Assembly: GCF_018613675.1 (NCBI RefSeq)
Contig: NZ_JAGGPQ010000003.1
Location: 57,972 to 121,971, forward strand
DNA: 64,000 nt
Direction: 5' to 3'
From: Arthrobacter sp. ISL-85
GTDB taxonomy: Bacteria; Actinomycetota; Actinomycetes; Actinomycetales; Micrococcaceae
In this document: positions 9,106 through 20,139 of the stretch, piece by piece
How the letters are laid out: each line of letters opens with the position of its first letter
Position numbering within the stretch: position 1 is the first letter of the stretch
Program-made: the position numbers and the translations under genes
Notes under the pieces: generated by a model
Databases searched by the model: none
Told to the model about the DNA's origin: nothing
Seen by the model: only the letters and a program-made list of their open reading frames with translations

Positions 9106-10242
9106 TTAGAGGAACCGCTGTTCGCGGCCGTTGTAGGCGCTCAGTGGACGGATAAGGGAGTTGGCCGCTGCCTGTTCCATGATGTGTGCTGTCCAGCCAG
9201 TGATGCGGCTTGCGACGAAGATGGGTGTGAACGTGGGGGTATCGAAGCCCATCAGGTGGTATGTAGGCCCAGCGGGGTAGTCAAGGTTGGGCTTGATGGC
9301 TTTAGCTTCATCCATTGCCTGTTCCAAACCGTTGTAGAGGCCGAGGAGCTCAGGCCTGCCGTAGTGGGCGATCATCTTGTCGAGGGCCGCTTTCATCGTG
9401 GGAACCCGGGAGTCGCCGTGCTTGTAGACGCGGTGCCCGAAGCCCATGACCTTCTTCTTGTGCGCCAAGGCATCTTCCATCCATGCCGTGGCCCGGGCCG
9501 CGGCCTCTTCCAACGATTCCTCGGAGCGGATGCCGATTTCGTCGAAGGTGTGCATGACCGCCTCGTTGGCGCCTCCGTGCAGTGGACCTTTGAGGGCTCC
9601 GATGGCCGCGGTAACGGCTGAGTGCAGGTCGGACAATGTTGAGGTGACCACGCGGGCGGTGAAGGTCGAGGCGTTGAAGGAGTGCTCGGCATAAAGGATC
9701 ATCGACACATTGAACGCGGCGACGACTTCCTCCACGGGCTCTTCGCCGAAGGTCATCCAGAGGAAGTTGGCCGAGTAGCCCAGGTCGTTCCGTGGTTCGA
9801 TGATGTCCTGGCCATGGCGGCGGCGCTGATCGTACGCCACCACGGCCGGCATGGCCGCCCAGAGGTCGATGGCCTTCGTCATGTTGGCCTCGGGCGAGGA
9901 GTCCTCTGCCAGCGGGTGCCGCGCTCCCAGCACCGAGGCGGCGGTGCGGCAGACGTCCATGGGATGGGCGTGCGTGGGCAGGGCGTCGATAATGGCCTTG
10001 AGCGCAGGATCCAGCGAGCGGCTGGCCCTTTCGCGGTTGCCGAACTGCTCCAGTTGTTGTTGGCTGGGCAGTTCGCCGTTCCAGAGCAGGTATGCGACCT
10101 CTTCGAAAATGCATTTCGCGGCGAGTTCCTGGACCGGGTAACCGCGATATAGAAGCGAGTTGGTTTCCGCATTGACCTTGGATACGGCGGTGTAGTCCAC
10201 CACGACGCCAGCGAGGCCTTTTTTGATTTCTGTTTCAGTCAT
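9106..10242 (-). CDS. prpC: 2-methylcitrate synthase
   Basis: Condenses propionyl-CoA and oxaloacetate to 2-methylcitrate in the cytosol. The 378-aa protein has the citrate-synthase fold with catalytic His187 in AEHSFN, His222 in GPLHGGAN and the GFGHRVYKHGD motif (270-276). The short length (about 375 aa) and the N-terminus 'KKGLAGVVVDYTAVSKVN' fit the methylcitrate rather than the housekeeping citrate synthase. The start at 10242 is chosen because AAGGAG sits just upstream; the frame is open further upstream but without support. Last gene of prpR-prpD-prpB-prpC. Confidence 0.93.
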   Translation of the reverse strand: MTETEIKKGLAGVVVDYTAVSKVNAETNSLLYRGYPVQELAAKCIFEEVAYLLWNGELPSQQQLEQFGNRERASRSLDPALKAIIDALPTHAHPMDVCRTAASVLGARHPLAEDSSPEANMTKAIDLWAAMPAVVAYDQRRRHGQDIIEPRNDLGYSANFLWMTFGEEPVEEVVAAFNVSMILYAEHSFNASTFTARVVTSTLSDLHSAVTAAIGALKGPLHGGANEAVMHTFDEIGIRSEESLEEAAARATAWMEDALAHKKKVMGFGHRVYKHGDSRVPTMKAALDKMIAHYGRPELLGLYNGLEQAMDEAKAIKPNLDYPAGPTYHLMGFDTPTFTPIFVASRITGWTAHIMEQAAANSLIRPLSAYNGREQRFL

Positions 10243-10270
10243 GCTGAACTCCTTCGTTGCAGTTCTTGTC

Positions 10271-11176
10271 CTAGTGTGTGCGGGGGATCTGGAAGTTGAA
10301 GATGCCGGAATCGAACTTGTTGTAGGCCTCGTAATCCACGAGGTCATAGAGGCGGGCCCGCGTCAGCATTTCAGGAACGCGTACTTCTTGGGTGCCCAAG
10401 CTCTTGAGCGTGTCCAAAACCCTTTCAGCTGCCCCCATGGCGCTACGGAGCAGGGTAACCGGGTAGATAATCATGTTGACGCCCACGGCCTGCAGCTCCC
10501 TGGTCGAGAAGAGGTCGCTTTTGCCGAATTCGGTCATGTTGGCCAGGATCGGCACGTCCACGGCGTCGCGGATGGCCTGGAATTCGGCGAGGTCCCGCAT
10601 GGCTTCGGGGAAGATCGCGTCCGCGCCGGCGTCCACGAGGGCTTTGGCGCGGTCTTTGGCGGCTTGGAGTCCGTCGGTGGCGCGGATGTCGGTGCGGGCC
10701 ATGATGAGGAAGTTCGGGTCCCGGCGGGCATCCGCCGCGGCGCGTATGCGCTTGGTGGCGGTGTCCAGGTCCACCACGTTCTTGCCGTCCAGGTGGCCGC
10801 AGCGCTTGGGGTTGAACTGGTCCTCGATGTGGCACCCGGCCAGGCCCGCGTTCTCAAGCTCCTGGACGGTGCGGGCGACGTTCATGGGCTCGCCGAAGCC
10901 GGTGTCGGCGTCAACGATCGAGGGCAGGTCCGTCATGCGGGCGATCTGGCCTGCGCGGGTGGCCACCTCGGTCAGCGTGGTCAGCCCGATGTCCGGCAGG
11001 CCGAGGTCGTTGGCCAGGACCGCGCCGGAAATGTAGACCCCGGCAAAGCCCTTCTCCTCGATGAGCCGGGCGGAGAGCGGGCTGAACGCGCCCGGGAACT
11101 GCTGGATGGTGCCGGAGGACAGGAGCTCGCGGAAACGGATCCGCTTCTGTTCGGGTGTGGTCTTCGAATACAGCAT
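10271..11176 (-). CDS. prpB: Methylisocitrate lyase
   Basis: Cleaves 2-methylisocitrate to pyruvate and succinate, the last step of the methylcitrate cycle. A 301-aa phosphoenolpyruvate-mutase/isocitrate-lyase fold protein with the Mg-binding segment DADTGFG (89-95) and the catalytic KRCGH loop (Cys126). The ATG overlaps the prpD stop by one base (TGATG), indicating coupled translation. A 28-base gap then leads to prpC. Confidence 0.94.
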   Translation of the reverse strand: MLYSKTTPEQKRIRFRELLSSGTIQQFPGAFSPLSARLIEEKGFAGVYISGAVLANDLGLPDIGLTTLTEVATRAGQIARMTDLPSIVDADTGFGEPMNVARTVQELENAGLAGCHIEDQFNPKRCGHLDGKNVVDLDTATKRIRAAADARRDPNFLIMARTDIRATDGLQAAKDRAKALVDAGADAIFPEAMRDLAEFQAIRDAVDVPILANMTEFGKSDLFSTRELQAVGVNMIIYPVTLLRSAMGAAERVLDTLKSLGTQEVRVPEMLTRARLYDLVDYEAYNKFDSGIFNFQIPRTH

Positions 11177-12696
11177 CAGAAGAGTCCCTTCGGCGTCGCT
11201 GCCAGGTCGATGACGCCGGGCGCTGCAGTGATGTTCAGTTGGTCCAGCTCGCCGGCGCCCAGTTCGGGGAGGCGTTCGACGGCGGCGAGGAACCTTTCGA
11301 TCTCGGCTTCCTCCACCAGTCCTGCGGCAAGGGTCCGGAATTTGTTGATGTACTGTTCGCGGGCGAACGGCCGGGCGCCGAGGGGGTGGGCGTCGGCGAC
11401 GGCGATCTGGTCGGTGATGACGGTGCCGTCCTTGAGGGTGATCTCCACTGAGCCGCCAAAGGCTTTCTCGGCGATGTCCAGGGAGTGGTAGCGGCGGGTC
11501 CATTCCGGATCCTCCACCGTCGTCACCTTGTGCCACAGCTCCACGGTGTCCTGGCGTGCGGCGCGCTCGGGGGAGTAGGAGTCCACGTGGTGCCAGGCGC
11601 CGTCCTGGAGGGCGACGGTGAAGATGTAGGGGATGGAGTGGTCCAGGGTTTCCCGGCTGGCGGTGGGGCTGTACTTCTGGGGGTCGTTGGCGCCGGAGCC
11701 GATCACGTAGTGGGTGTGGTGGCTGGTCTTAATCAGGACTGATTCGACGTTGGCCGGGTCGGTCACCTCAGGGTGTTCGCGGTGCAGCTTGCGGGCCAGG
11801 TCGATCCAGGCCTGGGCCTGGTACTCGGCCGAGTGTTCCTTGGTGTAGGTGTCCATGATGGCGCGCTTGGCTTCGCCGGGGGTGGGGAGCGGGACCATGT
11901 AGGACGCGTCCGGACCATCGAGCATCCAGGCGATGACGCCGTCTTCGCCTTCGTAGATCGGCACCGGTGAGGTCTGGCCGCGCATGGCCCGGTCGGCTGA
12001 TTCGATGGCCATCTTGCCGGCGAATGCCGGGGCGTGGGCCTTCCAGGTGGAGATCTCGCCCTTGCGTGACTGCCGGGTCGCCGTGGTGGTGTGCAGCGCC
12101 TGGCCCACTGACTGGAAGATGGTTTCGACGTCGAGGCCCAGCAGGGTGCCGATCCCGGCGGCCGCAGAGGGACCAAGGTGCGCGACATGGTCGATCTTGT
12201 GCTTGTGCAAGCAGATGGCCTTGACCAGGTTGACCTGGATTTCGTAGCCCGTCGCGATGCCGCGCACCAGGTCCTTGCCGCTCGAGCCCACGTGCTGGGC
12301 CACGGCGAGGATCGGCGGGATGTTATCGCCGGGGTGGGAGTACTCGGCGGCCAGGAACGTGTCGTGGTAGTCCAGTTCCCGGACCGCTACCCCGTTGGCC
12401 CACGCAGCCCACTCCGGGGAAACGCAGTCCGTAATGCCGAAGACGCTGGCGCCCTTGCCGTTTGTGGTCGGTGCGTGGGTGAGCGCCTGGGCGCGGGCGG
12501 CGACGATCGGCGCCCGGTTCAGCGAGGCAATAGCGACCGAGGCGTTGTCGATGATTCGGTTGATCACCATCTCAGTGACCTCCGGCGTGACCTCCACTGG
12601 ATCGGCGGCGACCCTGGCGATCTTGTAGGCAAGCTGGTCCTCGCGTCGCAGGTTCTCTTCACTCTTGTAGACACGTACTGAATGGTCGACAGTCAT
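11176..12696 (-). CDS. prpD: 2-methylcitrate dehydratase
   Basis: Dehydrates 2-methylcitrate towards 2-methyl-cis-aconitate. A 506-aa MmgE/PrpD-family protein; [19 protein letters not shown] and REYSHPGD-type motifs (here [10 protein letters not shown]) are typical. The ATG at 12696 is preceded by GAGAGGA on the minus strand and overlaps the stop of the upstream regulator gene by 4 nt. First structural gene of the propionate operon. No AcnD/PrpF pair is present, consistent with the PrpD route. Confidence 0.93.
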   Translation of the reverse strand: MTVDHSVRVYKSEENLRREDQLAYKIARVAADPVEVTPEVTEMVINRIIDNASVAIASLNRAPIVAARAQALTHAPTTNGKGASVFGITDCVSPEWAAWANGVAVRELDYHDTFLAAEYSHPGDNIPPILAVAQHVGSSGKDLVRGIATGYEIQVNLVKAICLHKHKIDHVAHLGPSAAAGIGTLLGLDVETIFQSVGQALHTTTATRQSRKGEISTWKAHAPAFAGKMAIESADRAMRGQTSPVPIYEGEDGVIAWMLDGPDASYMVPLPTPGEAKRAIMDTYTKEHSAEYQAQAWIDLARKLHREHPEVTDPANVESVLIKTSHHTHYVIGSGANDPQKYSPTASRETLDHSIPYIFTVALQDGAWHHVDSYSPERAARQDTVELWHKVTTVEDPEWTRRYHSLDIAEKAFGGSVEITLKDGTVITDQIAVADAHPLGARPFAREQYINKFRTLAAGLVEEAEIERFLAAVERLPELGAGELDQLNITAAPGVIDLAATPKGLF

Positions 12697-13349
12697 GAGG
12701 CTGTCCTCTCGGTTTGGTGCTGCGTTGATTTCAAGTGGTTAAGGCTTTGATTCAGGTGGACCGTTGTACATGCCGCTGCGAGCTGAGCATCGCCGGCCGC
12801 AATTGCCCCGGCTATGTTGGCGTGCTCCATTGCTGAGGCGAGGAGGCGTTCAGGATTGTCCTTGGCGAGCCGGCGCATGCGCACCAAATGTACGCGCAGA
12901 CTTTTCAAAGACTGGAGCAGGTAGGCATTGTTCATGGCCTGGTCGATCGCGTCATCCAGTCTCTGCACCAGGGAGTAGTAGTTGCCTTTGGCAGCGTCGT
13001 CACCTTGGACGAGTGCAGCAGCCGAGGAAAACTCCTTCTGCAGCTCGGAAAAGACCAGGGGATTACCCCGGCGAGCCGCAAGAGAGGCGGCCTTGCATTC
13101 AAGAGCCTCACGGAGTTCGAAAAGCTCATCGGCGTGGTCAAGCGACAATTCTGTTACTACCACGCCGCGCCCGTTGTGGGCTGCTGTCAGTCCTTCCGCG
13201 GCAAGGCGTCCCAATGCCTCCCGCAGAGGAGTCCTCGACACCCCGAGTCTTTCGGACTGCTCGACCTCCGCAAGGATCGTCCCAGGGGGCAGACGCCACT
13301 CGAGAATCTCCTCAAGCAAGGCTAGGTAAGCGCGTTCACTCGCACGCAA
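12693..13349 (-). CDS. GntR/FCD-family regulator of the methylcitrate operon
   Basis: A 218-aa GntR-type regulator. The N-terminal winged helix contains '[20 protein letters not shown]' (about residues 33-52) and is followed by an FCD ligand-binding domain ('[20 protein letters not shown]'). The TTG start at 13349 is supported by AGGAAGGA seven bases upstream. It is the first gene of the operon (ATGA overlap with prpD), so it probably controls its own operon in response to a propionate-derived metabolite (inference). Four TGTATACA palindromes upstream are the likely operators. Confidence 0.88.
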   Translation of the reverse strand: MRASERAYLALLEEILEWRLPPGTILAEVEQSERLGVSRTPLREALGRLAAEGLTAAHNGRGVVVTELSLDHADELFELREALECKAASLAARRGNPLVFSELQKEFSSAAALVQGDDAAKGNYYSLVQRLDDAIDQAMNNAYLLQSLKSLRVHLVRMRRLAKDNPERLLASAMEHANIAGAIAAGDAQLAAACTTVHLNQSLNHLKSTQHQTERTAS

Positions 13350-13390
13350 GGTCGTTCCTTCCTGAACGGCTAGGCTGTCTAAACGACTAG

Positions 13391-13650
13391 TGTATACAGA
13401 GGGGGAGGAAGTTCAAAGGAAACCTCACCGAAAGCGCAGTAAAACTCCCGATCTGTATACATGACCGGTTTCATCCGGCCCGTACGCGCTGGGCCAGTTA
13501 GCCCGAATGGATAGAAGATTCAGAAACAGCCACATTTTGGACCGATAGGCCAGTCTTGCTACGAAAACTGATTACCGCAAAGCTTGCCATGTATACATAG
13601 ACCGTCATAATCCCCGTCCATAGACCCTCCTGCAGGATTCCGTGTATACA
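13391..13650. promoter_or_regulatory. Four TGTATACA palindromes between the prp operon and pntAB
   Basis: TGTATACA occurs exactly at 13391-13398, 13454-13461, 13590-13597 and 13643-13650; the last two extend to 10-bp palindromes (ATGTATACAT and GTGTATACAC). GntR/FCD regulators usually bind short TNGTNNNACNA-like palindromes, so these are probable operators for the adjacent GntR protein. They lie 42 to 301 bp upstream of its start and 345 to 604 bp upstream of pntA. Confidence 0.75.
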
Positions 13651-13994
13651 CTGCTTGTCACGGGTCCCGCTGCCGCTCCTGCGACGGGGTGGAGGAGGGC
13701 TAAAAGCGGGAGAAGCCGGGCAGTTGCTAAGCCTTTAGCGTGCCAATTCATAGGTTTAGGTGAAACTGCGTCACGAGAAGGCACAGAGGCTGCACTCAGC
13801 CCGTGTAGTCCAGCAGAGACTGAGAAGTGGGAAGGACTGTGCGGAAGCCGGGACAGATGGTAACTCACGTCCTGGCATCGCCCCGACGGCGTGTCGCTGC
13901 TGGCCCGTTCTTGGAAAGAAAAAGGAATTGATTCCTGGCGCGCCGGGCAATGGATTGCTGCCCAAACCGGATGGCGGATGAAAGAGAGTAACAA

Positions 13995-15551
13995 GTGACG
14001 CGTATTGGCATCGTGGCTGAGTTGGGTCGCGAAACGAGGGCGGCGGCAACGCCTGTCACCGTGAAGCAGTTGTTGGGTTTGGGCTACGACGTCGTGGTCG
14101 AAAAGGGCGCCGGTGAGTCCGCGTCCTTCCGGGACGACGCCTATGCTGCGGCGGGTGCGGTTATCGTCGGTGCCGACGATGCGTGGGGCAGCGACGTGGT
14201 GCTGCGGGTCAATCCGCCCACGGAGGAGGAAATCGGCCGTTTGGCTCCTGGTGCCACGCTGATCGGTACGCTGGCCCCGGGCCTGCGGCCGGAGCTTGTT
14301 GAGGCTTTGGCGGCCCGGCCCATCACTGCTCTTGCCCTGGATGCGGTGCCGCGCATCTCGCGGGCGCAGTCGATGGATGTCCTCAGTTCGATGGCGAACA
14401 TTGCCGGGTATCGTGCCGTGATCGAGGCCGCCCATGAGTTTGGCAGGTTCTTTACCGGACAGGTCACGGCGGCGGGCAAGGTCCCGCCGGCGAAAGTTCT
14501 CGTTGCCGGCGCGGGCGTCGCTGGACTGGCGGCGATCGGCGCTGCGAGCAGCCTGGGCGCGATCGTTCGCGCTACTGATCCGCGGCCCGAGGTGGCGGAC
14601 CAGGTGAAGTCCATTGGTGGTACTTACCTCAAGGTCGAGGTAGAGGAAGAGATGAAGTCCTCTGACGGGTACGCCAAAGCAACGTCGGAGGCATACAACC
14701 GACGCGCGGCCGAAATCTACACCGAGCAGGCCCGTGACGTTGACATCATCATCACCACGGCCCTGATCCCGGGCCGGCCCGCGCCGAAACTCCTCACGGC
14801 CGATGACGTGGCCGGGATGAAAGCCGGCAGCGTGATCGTGGATATGGCTGCCGGACAGGGCGGCAACGTTGAAGGCTCAGTGGCAGGCGAACGGATCGTC
14901 ACCGAAAACGGCGTCGTCATCCTCGGCTACACCGATTTGCCGGCCCGGCTGCCGGCCCAGGCGTCACAGCTGTACGGGACGAACTTGGTGAACCTGCTCA
15001 AGCTCCTGACCCCGGACAGGGACGGCCAGCTGACCCTTGACTTTGATGATGTGGTTCAGCGTTCCGTGACGGTGGTGCGCAATGGGGAGCTGACCTGGCC
15101 GCCGCCCCCGGTCCAGGTTTCCGCCGCCCCGGTGGTGAAGCCGGAGGTCTCCGCGGCCGCCGAAAGCCCTGCACCGAAGAAAAAGCAGGGCCTGAGCGCG
15201 GCCGGTAAGGCCGGGCTCTTTGCCGCCGGGATCGCCGCGCTGTTCCTGGTCAGCGCGGTCGCACCGGCGCCGCTGCCTCAGCACTTCACGGTCCTGATGC
15301 TCTCCGTCGTGGTCGGGTTCTACGTCATCGGGAAAGTCCACCACGCCCTGCACACCCCGCTGATGTCCGTCACCAATGCGATCTCGGGGATCATCGTCGT
15401 CGGTGCCCTGCTGCAGATCACCTCCGACAACATCGCGATGCAGGTGCTCGCCGCCGTCGCGGTCCTGCTGGCCAGCATCAATATCTTCGGCGGCTTCGCC
15501 GTGACCCGGCGCATGCTCGCCATGTTCTCGGCCGGGAAGGCACGTTCATGA
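13995..15551 (+). CDS. pntA: NAD(P) transhydrogenase subunit alpha
   Basis: The 518-aa alpha subunit of proton-translocating transhydrogenase (NADH + NADP+ to NAD+ + NADPH). It is a full fusion: the NAD-binding domain I has the alanine-dehydrogenase-like start '[20 protein letters not shown]' and '[20 protein letters not shown]' (dinucleotide fold), and after a Pro/Ala/Lys linker (about 370-400) come the membrane segments of domain II. GTG start at 13995 with aaagagag upstream. The pntB start overlaps its stop by 4 nt. Divergent from the propionate operon, with which it shares the TGTATACA-bearing gap. Confidence 0.93.
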   Translation: MTRIGIVAELGRETRAAATPVTVKQLLGLGYDVVVEKGAGESASFRDDAYAAAGAVIVGADDAWGSDVVLRVNPPTEEEIGRLAPGATLIGTLAPGLRPELVEALAARPITALALDAVPRISRAQSMDVLSSMANIAGYRAVIEAAHEFGRFFTGQVTAAGKVPPAKVLVAGAGVAGLAAIGAASSLGAIVRATDPRPEVADQVKSIGGTYLKVEVEEEMKSSDGYAKATSEAYNRRAAEIYTEQARDVDIIITTALIPGRPAPKLLTADDVAGMKAGSVIVDMAAGQGGNVEGSVAGERIVTENGVVILGYTDLPARLPAQASQLYGTNLVNLLKLLTPDRDGQLTLDFDDVVQRSVTVVRNGELTWPPPPVQVSAAPVVKPEVSAAAESPAPKKKQGLSAAGKAGLFAAGIAALFLVSAVAPAPLPQHFTVLMLSVVVGFYVIGKVHHALHTPLMSVTNAISGIIVVGALLQITSDNIAMQVLAAVAVLLASINIFGGFAVTRRMLAMFSAGKARS

Positions 15552-17023
15552 GCGCCGCCACCGAAGCAGCAGAAATCATCTCGAGGAGCCTTACCGTGCC
15601 TGACACCGTCTCTGGTCCGTTGACCGCCGACACCATCGCGGGGGCGGCCTACATCGTCGCGGCCCTGCTGTTCATCCTCAGCCTCGCCGGGCTGAGCAAG
15701 CACGAGAGAGCCCGTGCCGGAGTCATCTACGGCATTACCGGGATGATCATTGCCCTCGCCGCCACGATCTGGCTGACCCTGCAGGAAGCCTGGGGCTCCG
15801 GCGCCGGCCTGACCGGCCTGGGGCTGCTCCTGGCCGCAGTGCTCATCGGTGCGGGGATCGGGCTTTGGCGCGCCCGGGTGGTTGAAATGACGGGGATGCC
15901 GGAACTGATCGCCCTGCTGCACAGCTTCGTGGGCCTCGCCGCGGTCCTGGTCGGCTGGAACGGCCACCTCGAAGCCCCCGCCCTCTCCTCGGACCTGACG
16001 GCAATCCACCACGCCGAGGTGTTCATCGGCGTGTTCATCGGAGCAGTGACCTTCACCGGCTCCATCGTCGCCTTCCTGAAACTGTCAGCGAGGATGAAGT
16101 CCTCACCCCTGATGCTGCCGGGCAAGAACGCCATCAACCTTGGCGCCCTCGTTGTGTTCGTCGCCTTGACCGTCTGGTACGTCAACGACTCCCAGCTCTG
16201 GCTCCTTGTCGTTGTCACTGTCCTTGCCCTCGGGCTGGGCTGGCACCTGGTGGCCTCCATCGGCGGCGGCGACATGCCCGTCGTCGTCTCCATGCTCAAC
16301 AGCTACTCCGGCTGGGCCGCAGCCGCCGCGGGCTTCCTGCTCAACAACGACCTGCTCATCATCACCGGCGCCCTGGTGGGCTCCTCAGGCGCCTACCTGT
16401 CCTACATCATGTGCAAGGCCATGAACCGGTCCTTCATTTCCGTGATCGCCGGCGGCTTCGGCATCGCAGCGCCCACCACCGGCGGCGACGCCGACCAGGG
16501 CGAGCACCGCGAGATTACGGCCGAGGCGACAGCGGAAATGCTGACCAACGCCTCCAGCGTGGTCATCACCCCCGGCTACGGCATGGCAGTGGCACAGGCC
16601 CAGTACCCGGTCGCAGAACTCGCCCACCAGCTGCGCGAACGCGGGGTGAACGTCAGGTTCGGCATACACCCGGTCGCCGGGCGCCTTCCCGGGCACATGA
16701 ACGTCCTGCTTGCCGAAGCCAAAGTCCCGTACGACATCGTCCTCGAAATGGACGAAATCAACGAAGACCTCGGCGACACCTCCGTGGTCCTCGTCATCGG
16801 CGCCAATGACACCGTCAACCCCGCCGCTGCCGAAGACCCGGGCAGCCCCATCGCCGGCATGCCCGTCCTGCGCGTCTGGGAAGCCGAGAACGTCGTCGTG
16901 TTCAAACGCTCCATGGCCGCCGGCTACGCAGGCGTTCAAAACCCCCTGTTCTACCGCGACAACTCCCAAATGCTTTTCGGCGACGCCAAACAACGCGTCG
17001 AAGACATCCTCAAAGCCTTCTAA
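15548..17023 (+). CDS. pntB: NAD(P) transhydrogenase subunit beta
   Basis: The beta subunit: about eight or nine membrane helices followed by the NADP-binding domain III with [20 protein letters not shown] and [13 protein letters not shown], both hallmarks. The ATG at 15548 overlaps pntA (ATGA) and would give 491 aa, longer than usual by about 20-30 residues. A GTG at 15596 has a strong GAGGAG seven bases upstream and gives 475 aa starting [10 protein letters not shown], which may be the main start. Forms the membrane complex with PntA. Confidence 0.93.
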   Translation: MSAATEAAEIISRSLTVPDTVSGPLTADTIAGAAYIVAALLFILSLAGLSKHERARAGVIYGITGMIIALAATIWLTLQEAWGSGAGLTGLGLLLAAVLIGAGIGLWRARVVEMTGMPELIALLHSFVGLAAVLVGWNGHLEAPALSSDLTAIHHAEVFIGVFIGAVTFTGSIVAFLKLSARMKSSPLMLPGKNAINLGALVVFVALTVWYVNDSQLWLLVVVTVLALGLGWHLVASIGGGDMPVVVSMLNSYSGWAAAAAGFLLNNDLLIITGALVGSSGAYLSYIMCKAMNRSFISVIAGGFGIAAPTTGGDADQGEHREITAEATAEMLTNASSVVITPGYGMAVAQAQYPVAELAHQLRERGVNVRFGIHPVAGRLPGHMNVLLAEAKVPYDIVLEMDEINEDLGDTSVVLVIGANDTVNPAAAEDPGSPIAGMPVLRVWEAENVVVFKRSMAAGYAGVQNPLFYRDNSQMLFGDAKQRVEDILKAF

Positions 17024-17967
17024 CGCGATCCAATTCAAACCTTAGCTAAAAGGATGAGAAGGTCCTCATGTCAAGAGATCAGTGTCCGGGTGGCGACAGC
17101 CAGCAGAATCAGGCAGGAGCACATGTACCACAGCTGGCTGGAAGCGGAAAGGATCGGGTTTCGGATCCGGCCTTCGATATTGACGCGTTTGAGTCATCCC
17201 CTTGGATTGGGCTTCATTACCGGTATGAGTCCCTGCTTCATCACAGTCACGAACTATTGGAGCGCATCGGGGAGGATGCCCGCCCACGGGGCCGCGGTTG
17301 ACGCGATGACACCGGGGAATCCATAGATGTCGGCACGGCCGCCCTCGGTTAAAGGTGGACTTTCCCGCTTCATGGGCAGAGCCTCGCACGCCCATCCGCG
17401 GCAGAATGGCCCGTTCCTGACGTACGTCAATGTCTCGGATGCTTCGGAAGCATGAACGGCGGGACGCGAACCGCTGGCAGCCTGCGTGAGGGCTTGACGA
17501 TAGATCAGCGGGGAAGAACGTCTGCAACGAATAGGCGTCGGCGAAGCCACGAATGAGGGAGGCTCGTCCACATCAGCTCAATGGCATTGTCCACCTGGAC
17601 GCTAGCCGCGGGCTGTCCCCGCGACGTCGAGGCGGAAATACGCGACCAGATTCAGGCCATCTTGGCTCCGCACCACCGCCCGGCCATCGGGCGTCCGCTA
17701 AGATCCGGCAGGGCGCTTTTGGCCCGACATCGTTTGCTACTTCGCGAACACTTCCAAGCTACGCCTGTGCGATTGTCTTAGTAACGGTGGTTGCACGGTT
17801 GGCCTCACACAACGGCGGTGCGAGCCAATCCTGCTCTGGATGATGTAGGAGACCAAGAAGGAACGGCACAGCGCTGCCGAGGACGGACTGACAGGCGGAA
17901 AGCCGGATTCGTCTTGGAACGGAAGTCCTCCGCAACTACTTCTACTCCGTCTCTGCCCTCTGAAAAC
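17024..17967. other. Degenerate region after pntAB
   Basis: No gene is supported. On the minus strand near 17260-17420 a protein-like scrap reads PLTEGGRADIYGFPGVIAS; on the plus strand 17581-17781 is open for 66 codons. Neither has a start signal or a family I recognise. Base composition stays high GC. Confidence 0.4.
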
Positions 17968-18996
17968 CTAGTCGATTGGCAGTGCTTTGTAGGCGGTTTC
18001 TTTGTTCAGGTTCCAGCCGGCGACGATGCCGGAGCCGATCATTTGGTCGCTGAGGCGGGCGAGGCGGTAGGCGGGGTTGGTGTCGAGGGCTAGTTGGAGA
18101 AATTGGTGGGCTTTGCTGCCTCTGCCTTCCCACCAGTTGATGTAGCCGATGGCTGTGAGAACTGGTGCTGCGTACTCGGGGCTGGTACGGGTGTAGGCGT
18201 GGAGGAGTAGTTGTTGTGCCCATTCGATGCGTGACCACTTCGGGGCTGTTTGGGTTTGGGCGAACAGGATGTGCTGCATTGGTTCGTCCACCCCTGGGAT
18301 GTCTGCGATGAGTCTGTCGCGGATTGGGGGAAATTGGAGGTTCGCGACGAGGGCGTGGCAGTCGTCGTCGCTGGGGAAGTCGGTGGAACGGAGCATGTCT
18401 GCCCAAAGTTCCCGCCCATGCCGGAGGGCAGTTTCGGTGGATTGTGCCCTGACGGAGTCCATATGGTGTTCTACGGCAGCGGCTTTTGCTGCTTCCTTGG
18501 TAGCAGGTGGGAGGGTGATCCCGCTGGTGGGTTGGACGTAGCTGCCGCGGTAGATGAATTCGGCGTTGATAGTGCTGGTTTGGGCGGAGTTGACGGGCAG
18601 GGCGAGGCTGGTGCCGGGTTCGGCGTCGTAGGGGGAGTAGGTTTCGTCTCCGACGAAGAGACCGTCGCGGATGGTGATGCGTTGTTCGGCGAGGACTCCG
18701 GTGAGGGCGGCGATGGTGCTGGCCTGGGGCCGGGCCTGCCCGGGCTGGGTGGTTTCGCTGGTGTAGACGGCGAAGAGGATTGATGTGGCAGTGGTGTCGC
18801 TGGTGAGGTAGTGGGCGACTGTCCGGGCGTAGGCGAGTTCCTGCCCTGTCTGACGGGGAAGGTCGATGCGGAGCGTGGCGCCGATGCTGTTGTCGTTCAT
18901 CGTGATGCAAACAAGGCTTTCCTGGGGCCAGAAGCCCAGCGTATGCCCGATAAAGCTAAGGACATCCGATGGTGTTTTGATCGTGAGCTTTTCCAT
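17968..18996 (-). CDS. DUF4192 domain-containing protein
   Basis: A 342-aa protein starting MEKLTIKTPSDVLSFIGHTL, the standard DUF4192 opening (a 'P.D.L..iP.llGF.P..SLV' motif, here TLGFWPQESLVCITM). DUF4192 is common in actinobacteria, and its function is unknown. The ATG at 18996 is preceded by AAGGGA. The family length of 340-400 aa fits a complete gene. Its C-terminal part contains a TPR-like acidic/aromatic stretch (YINWWEGRGSKAHQFLQLAL). The gene stands alone. Confidence 0.88.
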   Translation of the reverse strand: MEKLTIKTPSDVLSFIGHTLGFWPQESLVCITMNDNSIGATLRIDLPRQTGQELAYARTVAHYLTSDTTATSILFAVYTSETTQPGQARPQASTIAALTGVLAEQRITIRDGLFVGDETYSPYDAEPGTSLALPVNSAQTSTINAEFIYRGSYVQPTSGITLPPATKEAAKAAAVEHHMDSVRAQSTETALRHGRELWADMLRSTDFPSDDDCHALVANLQFPPIRDRLIADIPGVDEPMQHILFAQTQTAPKWSRIEWAQQLLLHAYTRTSPEYAAPVLTAIGYINWWEGRGSKAHQFLQLALDTNPAYRLARLSDQMIGSGIVAGWNLNKETAYKALPID

Positions 18997-19968
18997 GATC
19001 CCGTGATTCCCTTCACCCTTGCGATTGCTGTTTCTTCTGCGGTTATTGGTCGTGGTCGTCGTTCTGGTAGGGGACCATCCGCTGGGTTGAGGGGCCGGAG
19101 TGCAACTTGGGGGACCGGCGTCAAGGCCGAAAACCTCGTTGCGGACTGTGGTCCGTTGTCTTGAGAAGGTTTTCGGTTTTGGGGTCGGCGCGGTAGCGCC
19201 CTGGTTGCGCGAAGGGCCCGCCCAGCGATCATGGGAGATATCAGAATGACAAGCAGCGTTGGAACTTCTGCCTGTCCATCGATGCCAAGGAACTAAGCGG
19301 CATGACTTACGGGGATGAGGCCGGTTCGGAGTACTCGCAGCGATTGTGGCTCCGCGTGCGGGAGCCTCCACAAAGGGGGAAAATGCCGACTCTAGGATTG
19401 CATGTCTTTTGAAGGGCGAGCCAAATCAGTCTGGACAAAGAAAATCCGAATCCCTTCGTTTCGGGATGCCGTCGTTGATTGAACGCTTCAACGAGGCGGA
19501 AGGCGAGGTGTGGAAATTGTCCACAATCTTGGCCTCGGATCGGGTAACACCGTCCTCGAACTGCTTCTAATTACGCATGTTTCGGCGATGTCTCAGCTTT
19601 GCAAGGGCCCGGAAGACAGCTGGGGTTATGTGGTTCCTCGTTCCGGTTCTGTTGGGTGGGCCGTCACCTATTCATGCGCCGAGGGAACGGGGACGACATG
19701 GTCACAGCAGTGTCTACGCGGGGCTTCCAGATGAGGGTTCCGGGAATCGTTCGAAAAGCTACGTGCCTATGTTTGTCCACCCGAAGAGGGTGTGGAATTG
19801 TGCACACTTATGTCCACTTTATTGAGGGTGGCATCGGTATCGACGTTGGGATTGTGAAGGATGAGGCGGACCGCTGAATAGTGCCACAGCTTGTGGCTGC
19901 CGCAGATTCGAGGACAAGCAAGGCTCCGACGGATGGAGCGCAGTGCGGCTCGGATCCTTACTTCCGTG
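18997..19968. other. Non-coding region with operator-like palindromes
   Basis: No gene. Two copies of a GTGTGGA..TCCACAC-type dyad are present: 19508-19526 (GTGTGGAAATTGTCCACAA) and 19790-19807 (GTGTGGAATTGTGCACAC). The same dyad occurs at 36917-36935 and, in perfect form, at 57759-57779. Confidence 0.5.
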
Positions 19969-20105
19969 GACATCGCGCAATTCGGGGACTGGCTCCGTCA
20001 GATCCGCAGAGATCTCTCGATGAGCATAAGGAACGATATCCTGCCGCGATCATTGGTCCTCTGGCAGTGAATTTCTCTCGACGCTGGGCCGCTGATGGAA
20101 TTAGT
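19969..20105 (+). pseudogene. Fragment of a nitronate monooxygenase gene
   Basis: About 135 bp closely match the intact gene at 21330-21465: one frame reads DIAQFGDWLRQIRRDLS and, after a frame slip, another reads YPAAIIGPLAVNFSRRWAAD, corresponding to YPAAIIGPLAVNFSRRWTSD in the full gene. Both ends are missing. This is a partial duplicate left 1.2 kb from the complete copy. Confidence 0.8.
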
Positions 20106-20139
20106 GGCATCGTCGCTGTTATCCCGCAGCGTTCCGATT

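Noticed and set aside
10223..11491. Long open frame of 422 codons on the plus strand, antisense to prpB and prpD
   Set aside because: It mirrors the codon structure of high-GC genes on the other strand; the minus strand encodes unmistakable PrpB and PrpD.
16385..17038. 217-codon minus frame opposite pntB
   Set aside because: Antisense shadow of the NADP-binding domain.
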